A stretch of DNA of 64,000 bases from Dactylosporangium siamense (GCF_016862795.1 NZ_BONQ01000129.1:1-64000), one strand, 5' to 3'. Positions 25,855 to 34,480 are shown, counted from the first letter of the stretch. Numbers and translations: made by a program. Notes: a model not told the origin generated them from the sequence alone.

Positions 25855-26493
25855 GTGACGACAGCCGCGCAGGTGCTGACCTTCGGCGGCGTTGTCGCCC
25901 TTGGTGCCATCTCGCCAGGGCCGGACTTCGCCGTTGTGATGCGACGCTCGGTCCTTGCCGGCCGTGCGCATGGCATGGCGACGGCGGTGGGCGTTGCCGC
26001 CGGAGTGTTCGTCTGGGCGATCGCTGCCGCGACCGGCGTTGCGGCACTGGTCGCCGTGAGCGCTGTCGCCTTCACCGTCATCAAGCTTGCCGGAGCGGGC
26101 TATCTGCTCTACCTGGGTGTCAAGGCACTGCGCTCGGCACTGCGCTCACGCGACCTGCGACCCGACCTGAACACCGGGCCTGCCGCTGGGTCAGGCCTGT
26201 GGGCAGCGTTCCGTGACGGTCTGCTGTGCAATGCGCTCAACCCCAAGGCGGCGGTGTTCTTCGTCGCGCTGCTGCCGCAGTTTCTCCCGTCCGACGCCGG
26301 CCTCGTACCGCTGCTGACGTTGTCGATGATCGCTGTGGTCATCACCGCCGTCTGGTTCCTCACGGTGGCGAACCTGGTCGCCGCGGCGCGCCGGGTGCTC
26401 GGCCGCCCGGCCGTGCGTCGTTGGATCGACGGGATCAGCGGCACGGCGCTGATCGGCCTCGGCGTCCGGCTCGCGTTCACCACCGCGAGGTAG
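25855..26493 (+). CDS. LysE/RhtB-family exporter
   Basis: 212 residues from GTG 25855, with GGGAGGA 5-11 bp upstream. Six membrane helices can be traced. The family signature is present: GAISPGPDFAVVMRRSVLAG in the first loop, the KLAGAGYLLYLGVKALRSAL helix, and LCNALNPKAAVFFVALLPQF at the middle. The family exports amino acids such as lysine, threonine or homoserine lactones; the substrate cannot be assigned. No adjacent LysG-type regulator. Confidence 0.9.
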   Translation: MTTAAQVLTFGGVVALGAISPGPDFAVVMRRSVLAGRAHGMATAVGVAAGVFVWAIAAATGVAALVAVSAVAFTVIKLAGAGYLLYLGVKALRSALRSRDLRPDLNTGPAAGSGLWAAFRDGLLCNALNPKAAVFFVALLPQFLPSDAGLVPLLTLSMIAVVITAVWFLTVANLVAAARRVLGRPAVRRWIDGISGTALIGLGVRLAFTTAR

Positions 26494-26541
26494 GTCACCG
26501 CGCTGGACCCACCGCTGCGGCCGGCAAACCCAGCTCAACGT

Positions 26542-26589
26542 TGACCTTGGAGACTTGCCGGCCCAGGACCAGGCAGGTCTCCAAGGTCA
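26542..26589. terminator. Near-perfect hairpin between convergent genes
   Basis: Arms TGACCTTGGAGACTTGCC (26542-26559) and GGCAGGTCTCCAAGGTCA (26572-26589) pair over 18 bp with one wobble, around a 12-nt loop. The element lies between the ends of the LysE gene (26493) and the membrane-protein gene (26652). There is no U-tract, which is usual for hairpin terminators in actinomycetes. A MerR-like operator is a less likely alternative, since no gene starts nearby. Confidence 0.6.
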
Positions 26590-26651
26590 TCAGCTTTGGC
26601 CGGGGTACCGGTGCCGGCGAGCGGGCTCACTCATCGGCGGGACGGGAAGCG

Positions 26652-28301
26652 TCAGCGACGTCCCTGCGCGGATGGGGTGGACGCTGACAGCACGAACCGG
26701 CCGAGGTCGGCGATGGCGGTCGAGCCGGTCGGGATGTCGGCCGGGGCGCTGAGGAGGGCCTGCTGCCCGGTCGCGACCTCGTCGGCGGTGCAGACCAGGT
26801 CCTTGGTCACGATCCACGTCCACCACGGGTCACGTACACAGACGCGGGTGGCGCTGCGTTTGCCGGCGAGCAGGAGCGGCGTCGGATCGGGCAGTGGACT
26901 GTCTCCGCGCACTTCGAGGACCAGCGGCCGGCCGGCGGCCCAAGCGGTGACGGACGGCATCGCGGCCGCCAGCTCGGGGACGTTGTCGTAGCGTGGTGTG
27001 ACCAGCGTCGGCGCGTTGCCGGCGGCGAGCAGGCCGGCTACGAGTGCGATCGCGACACCCGCCGCGACGAGGCGAGGCCTGGCCAGGCGCGGCGCCCGGA
27101 CCCGGAGCGACTCGACCGCGGCCAACACCGCGACCGTGATGACGAGCAGCGGCAGCGCGTAGGAGAAGAAGCCGATGTAGGTCTCCGCGAGGCGGTCGAT
27201 GCCGAACTGCGCGTAGACGGCGAACAGCGCGGTGGCGATGCCGGCGATGCCGAGGGCGGCACGCAGATACCGGCGGTCCGGGCCGTCCGGCAGCCGGCGG
27301 GTCAGCACGACCGCCGCCGTCCACGATCCCACGGCCACGATCGACTGGGTCAGTGGATGCTCACCCGGCCAGAAGCGAACCACGTACAAGGCCGACGACC
27401 ACGGCGAGTGGCCGCCGGCCTGCTCCGACGAGCCGTAGCTGAGGTACTTGCCGAACTCGCCTGGCCAGTGCGCGACGAGATTGACCAGGATCGGCAGCGC
27501 GAAGACGGCAAGCACGCCCGTGAGCAGCAGCCAGGCGCGGCGGCGTCCGGTGCTGGCCGGCTCGGGTCGGCGGCGGCGGCGGATCAGTGCGGCTACCGCG
27601 GTGCCCGCGATCAACGGTACGAAGAACATGAACTCCGCATGCCCGTGCACCAGCAGCCCGCCCGCCAGCCCGAGGACCCACAGGTGGTCCGCGCGGCCGG
27701 CCGCGACCGACGCGGCGGAGGTGAGCAGGAGCAGGAACGGCGGGAAGTACAGCAACGGCATCCACGTGCCGGCGATGACCGGGTCGGGCACCGTGGCGGC
27801 GTATCCCACCAGCACCGCACCGGCCAGGCCGATCGCCGTCCAGGACCGCAGCCAGCCCCCGATGACGGCCAGCGCGCCGGCCAGCAGTGCCGCGTTGAGC
27901 ACCAGCAGCGCAACGGTCTGGCCGTTCCACGGCGACGGGACGACGTGCAGCAGATCGTGCAGGAGCCACTCGCCGAAGGCCTGGACGTACAGGAACGCCG
28001 GGCCGGGGTGGTTGAAGCCGAGCCGCGAGTAGTTGCCGACGAGCTGGTCGAAGTCCTTGGCGCGCAGGACCAGGATGGAGTTGGCTCCTGAGTCGCCGCC
28101 TTCGTTGATGACCACCGAGAACAGCGCCCAGTTGCGCACCGCCAGCAGCGTGCCCAGCGTCAGGAACGCGGCGGCGAAGACGGCCGGCCCGTGTAGCATT
28201 CCGCTCCGCCGCGTTGTCGGTGCCGGCGTCAACGTCTCGGTCGGCGGTTCGAGCGGTCGCCGTAGCCGTATTTCCTGCTGCTCGAACGACAACCGACCCA
28301 T
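26652..28301 (-). CDS. Polytopic membrane protein, glycosyltransferase-39-like
   Basis: 549 residues from ATG 28301, preceded by GGGGG; the frame is open to 28343. It has about ten to twelve membrane helices (AVFAAAFLTLGTLLAVRNWA; AIGLAGAVLVGYAATVPDPV; LLVITVAVLAAVESL). The first extracytoplasmic loop has NEGGDSGANSIL and GNYSRLGFNHPGPAFLYVQA. The long loop after the first helix and the acidic pair resemble lipid-linked-sugar glycosyltransferases of the GT39/ArnT type. The C-terminal 100 residues form an outer domain. The function is inferred from the fold only. Confidence 0.65.
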   Translation of the reverse strand: MGRLSFEQQEIRLRRPLEPPTETLTPAPTTRRSGMLHGPAVFAAAFLTLGTLLAVRNWALFSVVINEGGDSGANSILVLRAKDFDQLVGNYSRLGFNHPGPAFLYVQAFGEWLLHDLLHVVPSPWNGQTVALLVLNAALLAGALAVIGGWLRSWTAIGLAGAVLVGYAATVPDPVIAGTWMPLLYFPPFLLLLTSAASVAAGRADHLWVLGLAGGLLVHGHAEFMFFVPLIAGTAVAALIRRRRRPEPASTGRRRAWLLLTGVLAVFALPILVNLVAHWPGEFGKYLSYGSSEQAGGHSPWSSALYVVRFWPGEHPLTQSIVAVGSWTAAVVLTRRLPDGPDRRYLRAALGIAGIATALFAVYAQFGIDRLAETYIGFFSYALPLLVITVAVLAAVESLRVRAPRLARPRLVAAGVAIALVAGLLAAGNAPTLVTPRYDNVPELAAAMPSVTAWAAGRPLVLEVRGDSPLPDPTPLLLAGKRSATRVCVRDPWWTWIVTKDLVCTADEVATGQQALLSAPADIPTGSTAIADLGRFVLSASTPSAQGRR

Positions 28302-28527
28302 CTTTGGACCCCCATGGTGATGTTGAGCGCGGACCGTGCGCATGGAACTGGACCGGTGCGTTCGTCACGACCCCGAATCGACCGGTCCAGGATGTGCCCT
28401 CTCCAACACGCATCAATCCTCGGAAAAGGTTGGCGGCGAAACGTAACCATTCAGCGGCTTCAGCCGGTTGGCTCGCAGACCCGGAAATCGGGCTGCGTTC
28501 GTGCAGGTTGGGGGGCAGCATGGCCGG

Positions 28528-29013
28528 ATGCCGGATCTGCTGTGGGATGACGTCAGGAACTTCTTCGATCCTGACCTGATGGGTGCGCTGCCGGACGTGT
28601 GCGTGGCAGGCGCCTCGGTCGAGGATTGGCAGGCCGTCTTCGACCTGGTCCGGTCGAGCGGATGGACGTGGGAGTTTGCAGTGGGCGGAGTCGCCGGGGC
28701 GCTGCCGTCTGCGGCGGAGGTGCTGTCGCGTCCCGCCGATGCGGAGACGGTCGACCTGCGGGTATGGCCGGTCGCTGATGTGCTGGCGATCTTCCGTCCG
28801 ATGTCCGCAGCCGAGATCGACTTCGACGTCGACCTTCGCGAGCTGCAGGGCCAGGCAGGAGTGGACACCCTGTGCGGCTTCCTCGGCGCGATCGGTCGGC
28901 GGCTGGGCAAGCCGGTGGTGATGACCGCCGAAGGCGGCTACGGGGACCCGGTCCTCGGGTTCGACCCGGCAGCCGACCGCGTGGGGCTGCTGCAAGATCC
29001 ACGGCTCAGCTGA
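28528..29013 (+). CDS. Uncharacterised protein
   Basis: 161 residues from ATG 28528 (MPDLLWDDVRNFFDPDLMGA); the frame is open from 28468 but that extension looks non-coding. Contains WQAVFDLVRSSGWTWEF, SRPADAETVDLRVWP and MTAEGGYGDPVLGFDPAAD. Soluble alpha/beta protein of the size of polymorphic-toxin immunity proteins, but no toxin gene is nearby, so no role is proposed. Its 3' end overlaps the transposase remnant on the other strand. Confidence 0.6.
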   Translation: MPDLLWDDVRNFFDPDLMGALPDVCVAGASVEDWQAVFDLVRSSGWTWEFAVGGVAGALPSAAEVLSRPADAETVDLRVWPVADVLAIFRPMSAAEIDFDVDLRELQGQAGVDTLCGFLGAIGRRLGKPVVMTAEGGYGDPVLGFDPAADRVGLLQDPRLS

Positions 29014-29150
29014 CCGGGGCGGCTGGCCAGGACCGGTGGAAGGTGCCGTCGCGGAGCATCACGAACAGGACGTGGACCGGGCGTGGACCGGGCGTCTGGC
29101 CAGGCAGAGGAGTGCCTGGATGTGTTCGTCGGTGAAGTTGGTCCAAAACG
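29006..29150 (-). mobile_element. IS110-like transposase C-terminal remnant
   Basis: On the minus strand the sequence reads FWTNFTDEHIQALLCLARR and then, after a shift of frame, VHVLFVMLRDGTFHRSWPA to a stop at 29006-29008. ALxxLARRR-x-VLFAMLRDGTF is the usual end of IS110-family transposases. The rest of the element, including its catalytic parts, is absent. It lies between two plus-strand genes and marks a past insertion and deletion. Confidence 0.5.
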
Positions 29151-29177
29151 GGGTTCGGTGCGGCCTACTCTGGTCCG

Positions 29178-29621
29178 GTGCCCCTTGCGTCTGATGGCGG
29201 TTCCGGGTCGGCCCGAGCGGTGTATCCAGGGACGTTCGATCCGTTCACCCCAGGTCATTTCGATATTGTTGACCGGTCGCGCCACATGTTCGATCGGGTC
29301 ACGGTGCTGGTTGCCGTCAACGACGGCAAGCAGCCGTCCGGGACGACTGCTGCGCGGGCGAGGGAGATCCGGGGTTTGCTGCCGGCGGGCTGGGAGAACG
29401 TTGCGGTCGCCGCCTGGCATGGGTTGACCGTGGATTACTGCCGGCGGAACGGCTGCGGGGTGATTATCCGCGGGGTCAGGAACCCGGCCGATTGTGTGCA
29501 CGAGCACGAACTCGCCGCGATGAATGCAGCGCTGGGCGTGACGACGTTGTTGGTGCCTTCCCGGCCGGAGCTGGTGACGATGTCGTCCACGGCCGTGCGG
29601 GCTCTGCGCCCCCAGGGTTGA
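29178..29621 (+). CDS. CoaD-like nucleotidyltransferase
   Basis: 147 residues from GTG 29178. It carries the cytidylyltransferase signature YPGTFDPFTPGHFDIVDRS (TxGH), then VLVAVNDGKQPSG with the Lys, and VIIRGVRNPADCVHEHELAA, which lines up with the RGxRxxxDFxYExxMA segment of phosphopantetheine adenylyltransferase. It is shorter than housekeeping CoaD (about 160 residues), and the SSS motif near the end is reduced to MSSTAVRAL. Probably a CoaD paralogue making a nucleotide-activated ester; whether it works on phosphopantetheine is open. Confidence 0.75.
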   Translation: MPLASDGGSGSARAVYPGTFDPFTPGHFDIVDRSRHMFDRVTVLVAVNDGKQPSGTTAARAREIRGLLPAGWENVAVAAWHGLTVDYCRRNGCGVIIRGVRNPADCVHEHELAAMNAALGVTTLLVPSRPELVTMSSTAVRALRPQG

Positions 29622-29652
29622 CTGCCGCGGCAACGACCGGTCGGTGCGGTGG

Positions 29653-30114
29653 TCAGGACAAGGGCCACGGGCGGGCGGTGGCGCCGAGCATGTTCCATGC
29701 GTTGATGACGGTGATCGACCAGATCAGTTCGGCCAGCTCCACCTCTGTGAAGTGCTCGGCGGTCCGGGTGATCGTGTCGTCGCCGACGGGGGACTGGCTG
29801 AGCCGGGTCATCGCCTCGGTCAGCTCCAGGGCGGCGCGCTCGCGTGGTGTGAAGAACGGCGACTCGCGCCAGACCGGCAGCGCGTAGAGCCGGCGCGGAT
29901 CGTCGCCGCCTTCGACCGCGTCCCGGGTGTGGGTGTCGACGCAGTAGGCACAGCCGTTGATCTGCGAGGCACGGGTACGGACGAGCTCCAACAGGCCCGC
30001 CTCCAGCCGGGTGTTCCGCGCCGCGGCGTCGAGGGCGTTCATGGCCTTGTTGATGTGTGGGGCGAGGTCGCCGACCGCGACGCGGACCGGCACCTCAGTG
30101 GTCGTCTGGGTCAT
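29653..30114 (-). CDS. AhpD-like carboxymuconolactone decarboxylase family protein
   Basis: 153 residues from ATG 30114. The active-site helix is LELVRTRASQINGCAYCVDT followed by HTRDA: CxxC with the downstream His of AhpD-type peroxidase partners. ERAALELTEAMTRL and WSITVINAWNMLG follow as in the family. It starts 46 bp from the divergent MocR regulator, the arrangement in which a MocR protein controls its neighbour. Likely a thiol-dependent peroxidase or related enzyme. Confidence 0.85.
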   Translation of the reverse strand: MTQTTTEVPVRVAVGDLAPHINKAMNALDAAARNTRLEAGLLELVRTRASQINGCAYCVDTHTRDAVEGGDDPRRLYALPVWRESPFFTPRERAALELTEAMTRLSQSPVGDDTITRTAEHFTEVELAELIWSITVINAWNMLGATARPWPLS

Positions 30115-30160
30115 GAGACAACCGTACGAACGCAATGGCCCCTTGATAAGATCCATTCTT

Positions 30161-31531
30161 GTGCCGACGGATTGGGCCAATGCTGGCATCGACCTGCATC
30201 TCGACCTCAGCGTCGCCGGGGATCGGCGCTCGCGCGTGGAGCAGGCGCTGCGCGATGCCATCCGCTCCGGGCGGCTCGCACCCGGGACGCGGTTGCCGTC
30301 GACCCGGGCGCTGGCCGCCGAGCTGAGCCTCGCCCGCAACACGGTTTCCGCCGCCTACGAGCAGTTGGTCGCCGAGGGGTACCTGGCCGCGCGTACCGGG
30401 TCGGGAACCACCGTGATCGCCCTGCCCACGCAGCCTCGTCCGGCGGCCCGGCCCGCCCAGTTGCCCACGCCCCGCTTCGACCTGCGGCCGGGCAGCCCCG
30501 ACGTGACGACGTTTCCAGTCGAGGCGTGGATCCGGGCGACGCGGCGGGCACTCGCCCGGGCGCCCGTCTCGGCGTACGACTACGGGGACCCGCGGGGCCG
30601 TCCGGAGCTGCGCGCGGTCCTGGCGACGTATCTCGGCCGTACCCGCGGCGTGCTGGCCGACCCGGACCACATCGTCGTCTGTTCCGGCTTCGTCCAGGCC
30701 CTGTCGCTGCTGTCCGGTGTCCTCGGCGGTGCGATCGCGCTGGAGGACCCCTGCCTCCCGTTGCACCGTGCGGTGGTCCGCCACGCCGGCCCCCGCGTCG
30801 TGCCGCTGCCGGTGGACGAGGACGGCGCGCGGGTCGACCTGCTCACCGATGCCGTCCGGGCCGCCGTGCTGACACCGGCCCACCAGTACCCGACCGGCGT
30901 GACGCTGCAGCCGGAACGCCGGCACACCGCTGTCGCCTGGGCCCGCGAGCACGGTGGGCTGCTGATCGAGGACGACTACGACGGCGAGTTCCGTTACGAC
31001 CGACAGCCGGTCGGCACCCTGCAGGGGATGGCCCCCGCGCACGTCGCGTATGTCGGCACAGCCGCCAAGAGCCTGGGCCCGGGGCTGCGGCTGGCGTGGA
31101 TGGTGCTGCCCGCCCACCTGGTCGCGCCGGTGGCCGAAGCCAAACGGCTCACCGACCTGCACACCGAGAGCATCGGTCAGCTCGCTCTGGCCGAGTTGAT
31201 GGCAAGCCACGGGTACGAGCGGCACATCCGAACCCGCCGCCTGCACTACCGCCGCCGCCGGGACCTGCTCGTCACCCGGATCGGCGGCCGGCACCGGCTG
31301 CACGGCATCGCGGCCGGCTTGCATGCCTTGCTGCAGTTGCCGCCGGGCGGCCCGACCGAGGAGGAGGTGGTCGCCCGCGCCTCAGCCGACGGCCTGGCCC
31401 TCACCACACTCGGCCCGCAGTGGCACATGCCCGGCACCGGCGACATGGAGGGCCTCATCCTGGGGTACGCCACGCCCGGACCGGCAACCTATCCCGCCGC
31501 ACTCGACGCACTGGCCAGGGCGCTCGCCTAG
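30161..31531 (+). CDS. MocR/PdxR-type GntR regulator with aminotransferase domain
   Basis: 456 residues from GTG 30161. A TAAGAT box at 30147-30152 suggests a nearly leaderless message. The N-terminal GntR wing-helix (RRSRVEQALRDAIRSGRLAP, TRLPSTRALAAELSLARNTV) is linked to a fold-type-I aminotransferase domain with YDYGDPRGRPELR, IEDDYDGEFRYD and the PLP lysine K303 in YVGTAAKSLGPGLRLAW. Such proteins sense PLP or amino-acid derivatives. Divergent from the AhpD-like gene. Confidence 0.88.
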   Translation: MPTDWANAGIDLHLDLSVAGDRRSRVEQALRDAIRSGRLAPGTRLPSTRALAAELSLARNTVSAAYEQLVAEGYLAARTGSGTTVIALPTQPRPAARPAQLPTPRFDLRPGSPDVTTFPVEAWIRATRRALARAPVSAYDYGDPRGRPELRAVLATYLGRTRGVLADPDHIVVCSGFVQALSLLSGVLGGAIALEDPCLPLHRAVVRHAGPRVVPLPVDEDGARVDLLTDAVRAAVLTPAHQYPTGVTLQPERRHTAVAWAREHGGLLIEDDYDGEFRYDRQPVGTLQGMAPAHVAYVGTAAKSLGPGLRLAWMVLPAHLVAPVAEAKRLTDLHTESIGQLALAELMASHGYERHIRTRRLHYRRRRDLLVTRIGGRHRLHGIAAGLHALLQLPPGGPTEEEVVARASADGLALTTLGPQWHMPGTGDMEGLILGYATPGPATYPAALDALARALA

Positions 31532-31842
31532 GCCAGCAGCACCGCCAGCTCGCGTTTCAGCACCTTGCCGCTCCCGCCGAGCGGGAACGACGCGAGGAAC
31601 TCGACCCGCCGGGGGCACTCGTACGCGGAGCGGCGTTCCCTCGCCAGCGCCACCAGCTCGGCCGCCAGCTCCGGGCCCGCCGCGAAGCCGTCCCGGACGA
31701 CGACTGCGGCGCACACCTCCTCGCCGAGCCGGTCGTCAGGCAGCCCGACCACCGCGACCTGCCGGACCGCGGAATGCCGGGTGAGGACCTCCTCGATCTC
31801 CCGCGGGTGCACGTTGTGGCCGCCGCGGACGCCCCGGATCGG
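31528..31842 (-). pseudogene. C-terminal remnant of an acyl-CoA ligase
   Basis: About 105 codons reading RGVRGGHNVHPREIEEVL, then RQVAVVGLPDDRLGEEVCAA and LASFPLGGSGKVLKRELAVL. This is the AMP-binding_C domain of acyl-CoA synthetases, with the A8 hinge and the catalytic Lys (GGSGKVLKREL). The 400-residue N-terminal domain is missing, and the MFS gene ends 29 bp upstream. Its stop overlaps the MocR stop codon. It cannot form a ligase by itself. Confidence 0.75.
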
Positions 31843-31870
31843 GCAGCCGACCGAGCATCGGGGATGCGTC

Positions 31871-33382
31871 TCAGCCCATCGCCGCGGGCTGCGGGGCCGG
31901 CTCTGCCGCGTCGTCGCGCAGGGTGCGGGGCAGCAGCAGCGCCGGAATCACGGCGACGACGGTCAGGGCCACGGTCCACCAGAAGGTGTTGCCGAACGCG
32001 CCGGCGATCTGGTCCAGGTTCGGCCGGCCGCCGGCGGCGTCGGTCGTGTCGGTGACCTGGCGCTGGAGCACCACGGCGACGACGGCCACGCCGAAGGAGC
32101 CGCCGAGCTGCTGGAAGATGCGCAGGGCGCTGCTCGCCCGGTTGAAGGCGTGCTGCGCCACCCCGGCGTAGGCCGCGGCCATGCAGGGCACGATGACCGC
32201 GCCCAGCCCGGCGCCGCGCACGACCAGGGAACCACCCAGCAGCCACTGGTTGATCTCGCCCTTGGCCAGGCAGAACGGGATGGTGCCCGCGATCGCGAGC
32301 AGCAGCCCGACCACCGCGATCCAGCGGGGGCCGATCTTGTCGGTGAGCGGCCCGGCGAGCAGGAGCGCGACGGCCAGGCCGACGCCCTGTGGTGCCAGCA
32401 GCAGGCCGGTCTTGACCGCGCTGTCCCCGTGCACCTGCTGATACAGCAGCGACAGCAGGAAGATCGCGCCGAACAGGGCCATGCTGAAGACGAACAGCAC
32501 GTTCGAGGACGCGCTGAAGTTGCGCGACTTGAGCAGGCGCAGGTCGATGATCGGCTCCACCGTGGTGCGCAGCGCGTGCAGGGCGAACGCGGCCAGCAGC
32601 ACGACGCCGCCGACCAGCGGGATGAGGACCTCCGGGGCGGTGAAGCTGCCGTGCTGGCCGGCCTTGGACAGCCCGTACACCAGTGCGGCACAGCCGGGTG
32701 AGAGCAGGAGCAGCCCGAGCTTGTCGAGTCCCTTGCGCTCGCTTTCGGCGCTGGTGCCGGAAGGCATGAGCCGCCAGGACAGGGCCAGCGCGGCGAGGCA
32801 GATCGGCACGTTGACATAGAAGATCCAGCGCCAGGAGAGGTGGTCGACCAGCACGCCGCCGAGGACCGGGCCGAGGACCGGGCCGAGCATCGCCGGCACG
32901 CCGATCGCGCTCATCATGCGGCCGAGCCGCTTCGGCCCGGCCGCGGCCGCGAGGATCGCCTGGGCCAGCGGGAGGATCATCCCGCCGCCGAAGCCCTGCA
33001 GCACGCGGAAGGCGATGAGGCTCTCGGCCGACCAGGCGACACCACAGAGCACGGAGCCGCCGAGGAACGCGACGAGGGAGAACGTCCACACGGCCCGCGC
33101 GCCGAACCGGTCGGACGCCCAGCCGGTGAGCGGGATGACGATGGCCATCGCCAGCAGGTAACCCGTGCTCACCCACTGGATCGTGCTGACCGTGACCTCG
33201 AAGCGCTTGCTCAGCGTATCGATCGCGACATTGACCATCGTGGAATCAAGCTGAACCATGATTGCGCCGAGCATGATGACGCCGGCCAGCTTGAGCAGGC
33301 CGGGGGAGATCCGGGTGTCGTCGTCGGAGGTGGTGGCTGCGCCGTCGGGCACGGATGCGTCGGGAGGTGCCGGAACAGTCAT
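31871..33382 (-). CDS. DHA2-type MFS drug exporter (EmrB/QacA class)
   Basis: 503 residues from ATG 33382 (MTVPAPPDASVPDGAATTSD); the frame is open to 33499, across the divergent TetR start. About 14 membrane helices, motif A in the first loop (GWASDRFGARAVWTF) and motif C in helix 5 (GVPAMLGPVLGPVLGGVLVD), typical of proton-driven drug/H+ antiporters. Divergent from a TetR gene across 97 bp, so it is very probably repressed by it and induced by its drug. Confidence 0.9.
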   Translation of the reverse strand: MTVPAPPDASVPDGAATTSDDDTRISPGLLKLAGVIMLGAIMVQLDSTMVNVAIDTLSKRFEVTVSTIQWVSTGYLLAMAIVIPLTGWASDRFGARAVWTFSLVAFLGGSVLCGVAWSAESLIAFRVLQGFGGGMILPLAQAILAAAAGPKRLGRMMSAIGVPAMLGPVLGPVLGGVLVDHLSWRWIFYVNVPICLAALALSWRLMPSGTSAESERKGLDKLGLLLLSPGCAALVYGLSKAGQHGSFTAPEVLIPLVGGVVLLAAFALHALRTTVEPIIDLRLLKSRNFSASSNVLFVFSMALFGAIFLLSLLYQQVHGDSAVKTGLLLAPQGVGLAVALLLAGPLTDKIGPRWIAVVGLLLAIAGTIPFCLAKGEINQWLLGGSLVVRGAGLGAVIVPCMAAAYAGVAQHAFNRASSALRIFQQLGGSFGVAVVAVVLQRQVTDTTDAAGGRPNLDQIAGAFGNTFWWTVALTVVAVIPALLLPRTLRDDAAEPAPQPAAMG

Positions 33383-33437
33383 CTGGACTCCGATCGCTGG
33401 CCGGACCGATGGATAACAGGTACGGCATATCGATTGT

Positions 33438-33452
33438 TGATACAACGTATCA
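33438..33452. promoter_or_regulatory. Candidate TetR operator
   Basis: The perfect inverted repeat TGATAC-AAC-GTATCA lies between the divergent exporter and TetR starts, 55 and 27 bp from them. It is the AT-richest patch in this region and has the length and position of TetR operators. Binding by the adjacent regulator is inferred. Confidence 0.7.
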
Positions 33453-33479
33453 CAAACCGATGGGCTGTATGATGGACGT

Positions 33480-34253
33480 ATGTCGCCGACGCCATCCACC
33501 CCTGGGCTCGATCAGGAGCCCGCCGACCGCCCCAACGCCCGCGGTGGCGCGTCCGCGCCGGTCAGTGGCTCGGTCTGGACGCGCCCACGACGGCCCATGC
33601 GCCGACGGCTGTCCCTGGAGGCGATCGTGCGGGCCGCCATCGACCTGGCCGACGCGGAAGGGCTCGACGCCATCACGATCCGCCGGGTCGCCGCCGAGCT
33701 GAACGCCCGGCCGATGAGCCTCTATTCGTTCATGGACCGCAAGGACGACCTCATCGAGCTCATGGTCGACGAAATCATGGGTGAGATGGTCCTCGGTGAG
33801 CCCCCGAAGGACTGGTTGGCCGCGCTGCACGCCATCGCTGCGCAGACCCGCGCGGTCGGCCGCCGCCACCCGTGGCTGATCGCCGCGATCATGCAGCGAC
33901 CGGCACTCGGGCCCAATGCGGTGCGCCACGCCGAGCAGTCCATGGCGGCCATTGCGGGACTCGGCCTCGAGCGGGAGCAGGCGCGCACCCTGCTGATCGC
34001 CGTCGACGCGTTCACGATGGGCTTCGGAGGCCTGGAGCTGGCCGGTCACAGCATGCGGCAACGCGACGGCCTCACCGAGTCCCAGTGGGCCGACTCCACC
34101 GGCGCCTACCTGGATGACCTGTCCCGCACCGGCCGCGCGCCCCATCTGGCCCAGCTCGCCGGGGAGCCCTCCGACCACGCCTTCGTCACCAGCCTGAACT
34201 GGTTACTGGCCGGCTTCGCCGCCAGCCACGGCAAGGCGACCGGCAAGCCCTGA
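33480..34253 (+). CDS. TetR/AcrR-family regulator
   Basis: 257 residues from ATG 33480. After a 40-residue low-complexity leader comes the HTH: LSLEAIVRAAIDLADAEGLD, then ITIRRVAAELNARPMSLYSF and MDRKDDLIELMVDE. The C-terminal ligand domain is of the TetR_C_1 (tetracycline-repressor-like) type. It should repress the divergent MFS exporter and itself through the palindrome at 33438. Confidence 0.88.
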   Translation: MSPTPSTPGLDQEPADRPNARGGASAPVSGSVWTRPRRPMRRRLSLEAIVRAAIDLADAEGLDAITIRRVAAELNARPMSLYSFMDRKDDLIELMVDEIMGEMVLGEPPKDWLAALHAIAAQTRAVGRRHPWLIAAIMQRPALGPNAVRHAEQSMAAIAGLGLEREQARTLLIAVDAFTMGFGGLELAGHSMRQRDGLTESQWADSTGAYLDDLSRTGRAPHLAQLAGEPSDHAFVTSLNWLLAGFAASHGKATGKP

Positions 34254-34419
34254 CGGCGCACCCCTGAATCCGGCTCCCGCGCCCCCTGCACCTTCCAGGG
34301 GGGTTCTGACGCGAGCGGACCACCGACGGTCTCGCCGTCGTCTTCCGCTGGACCACCCGCACCCGGATCGCCGAATAGGGCCGACAGCCGCGCCGGCCCG
34401 CTGGGACCGCGCCGTCTCG

Positions 34420-34471
34420 GGCGGCTCGCTCGGGCGGCTTGCTCAGGCGGCTTGCTCAGGCGGCTTGCTCA
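34420..34471. repeat. Four tandem 13-bp repeats
   Basis: Units GGCGGCTCGCTCG, then three identical GGCGGCTTGCTCA, are followed by a decayed fifth unit that runs into the stop codon of the next gene (34481-34483). The repeats lie in the 227 bp between convergent TetR and oxidoreductase genes. Their role is unknown; slippage of this tract could change the end of the oxidoreductase frame. Confidence 0.85.
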
Positions 34472-34480
34472 GGTGCTCGC

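Noticed and set aside
29644-32055. 803-codon plus-strand frame
   Set aside because: It runs across the AhpD-like, MocR and ligase-remnant sequences in the wrong frame and lacks any domain.
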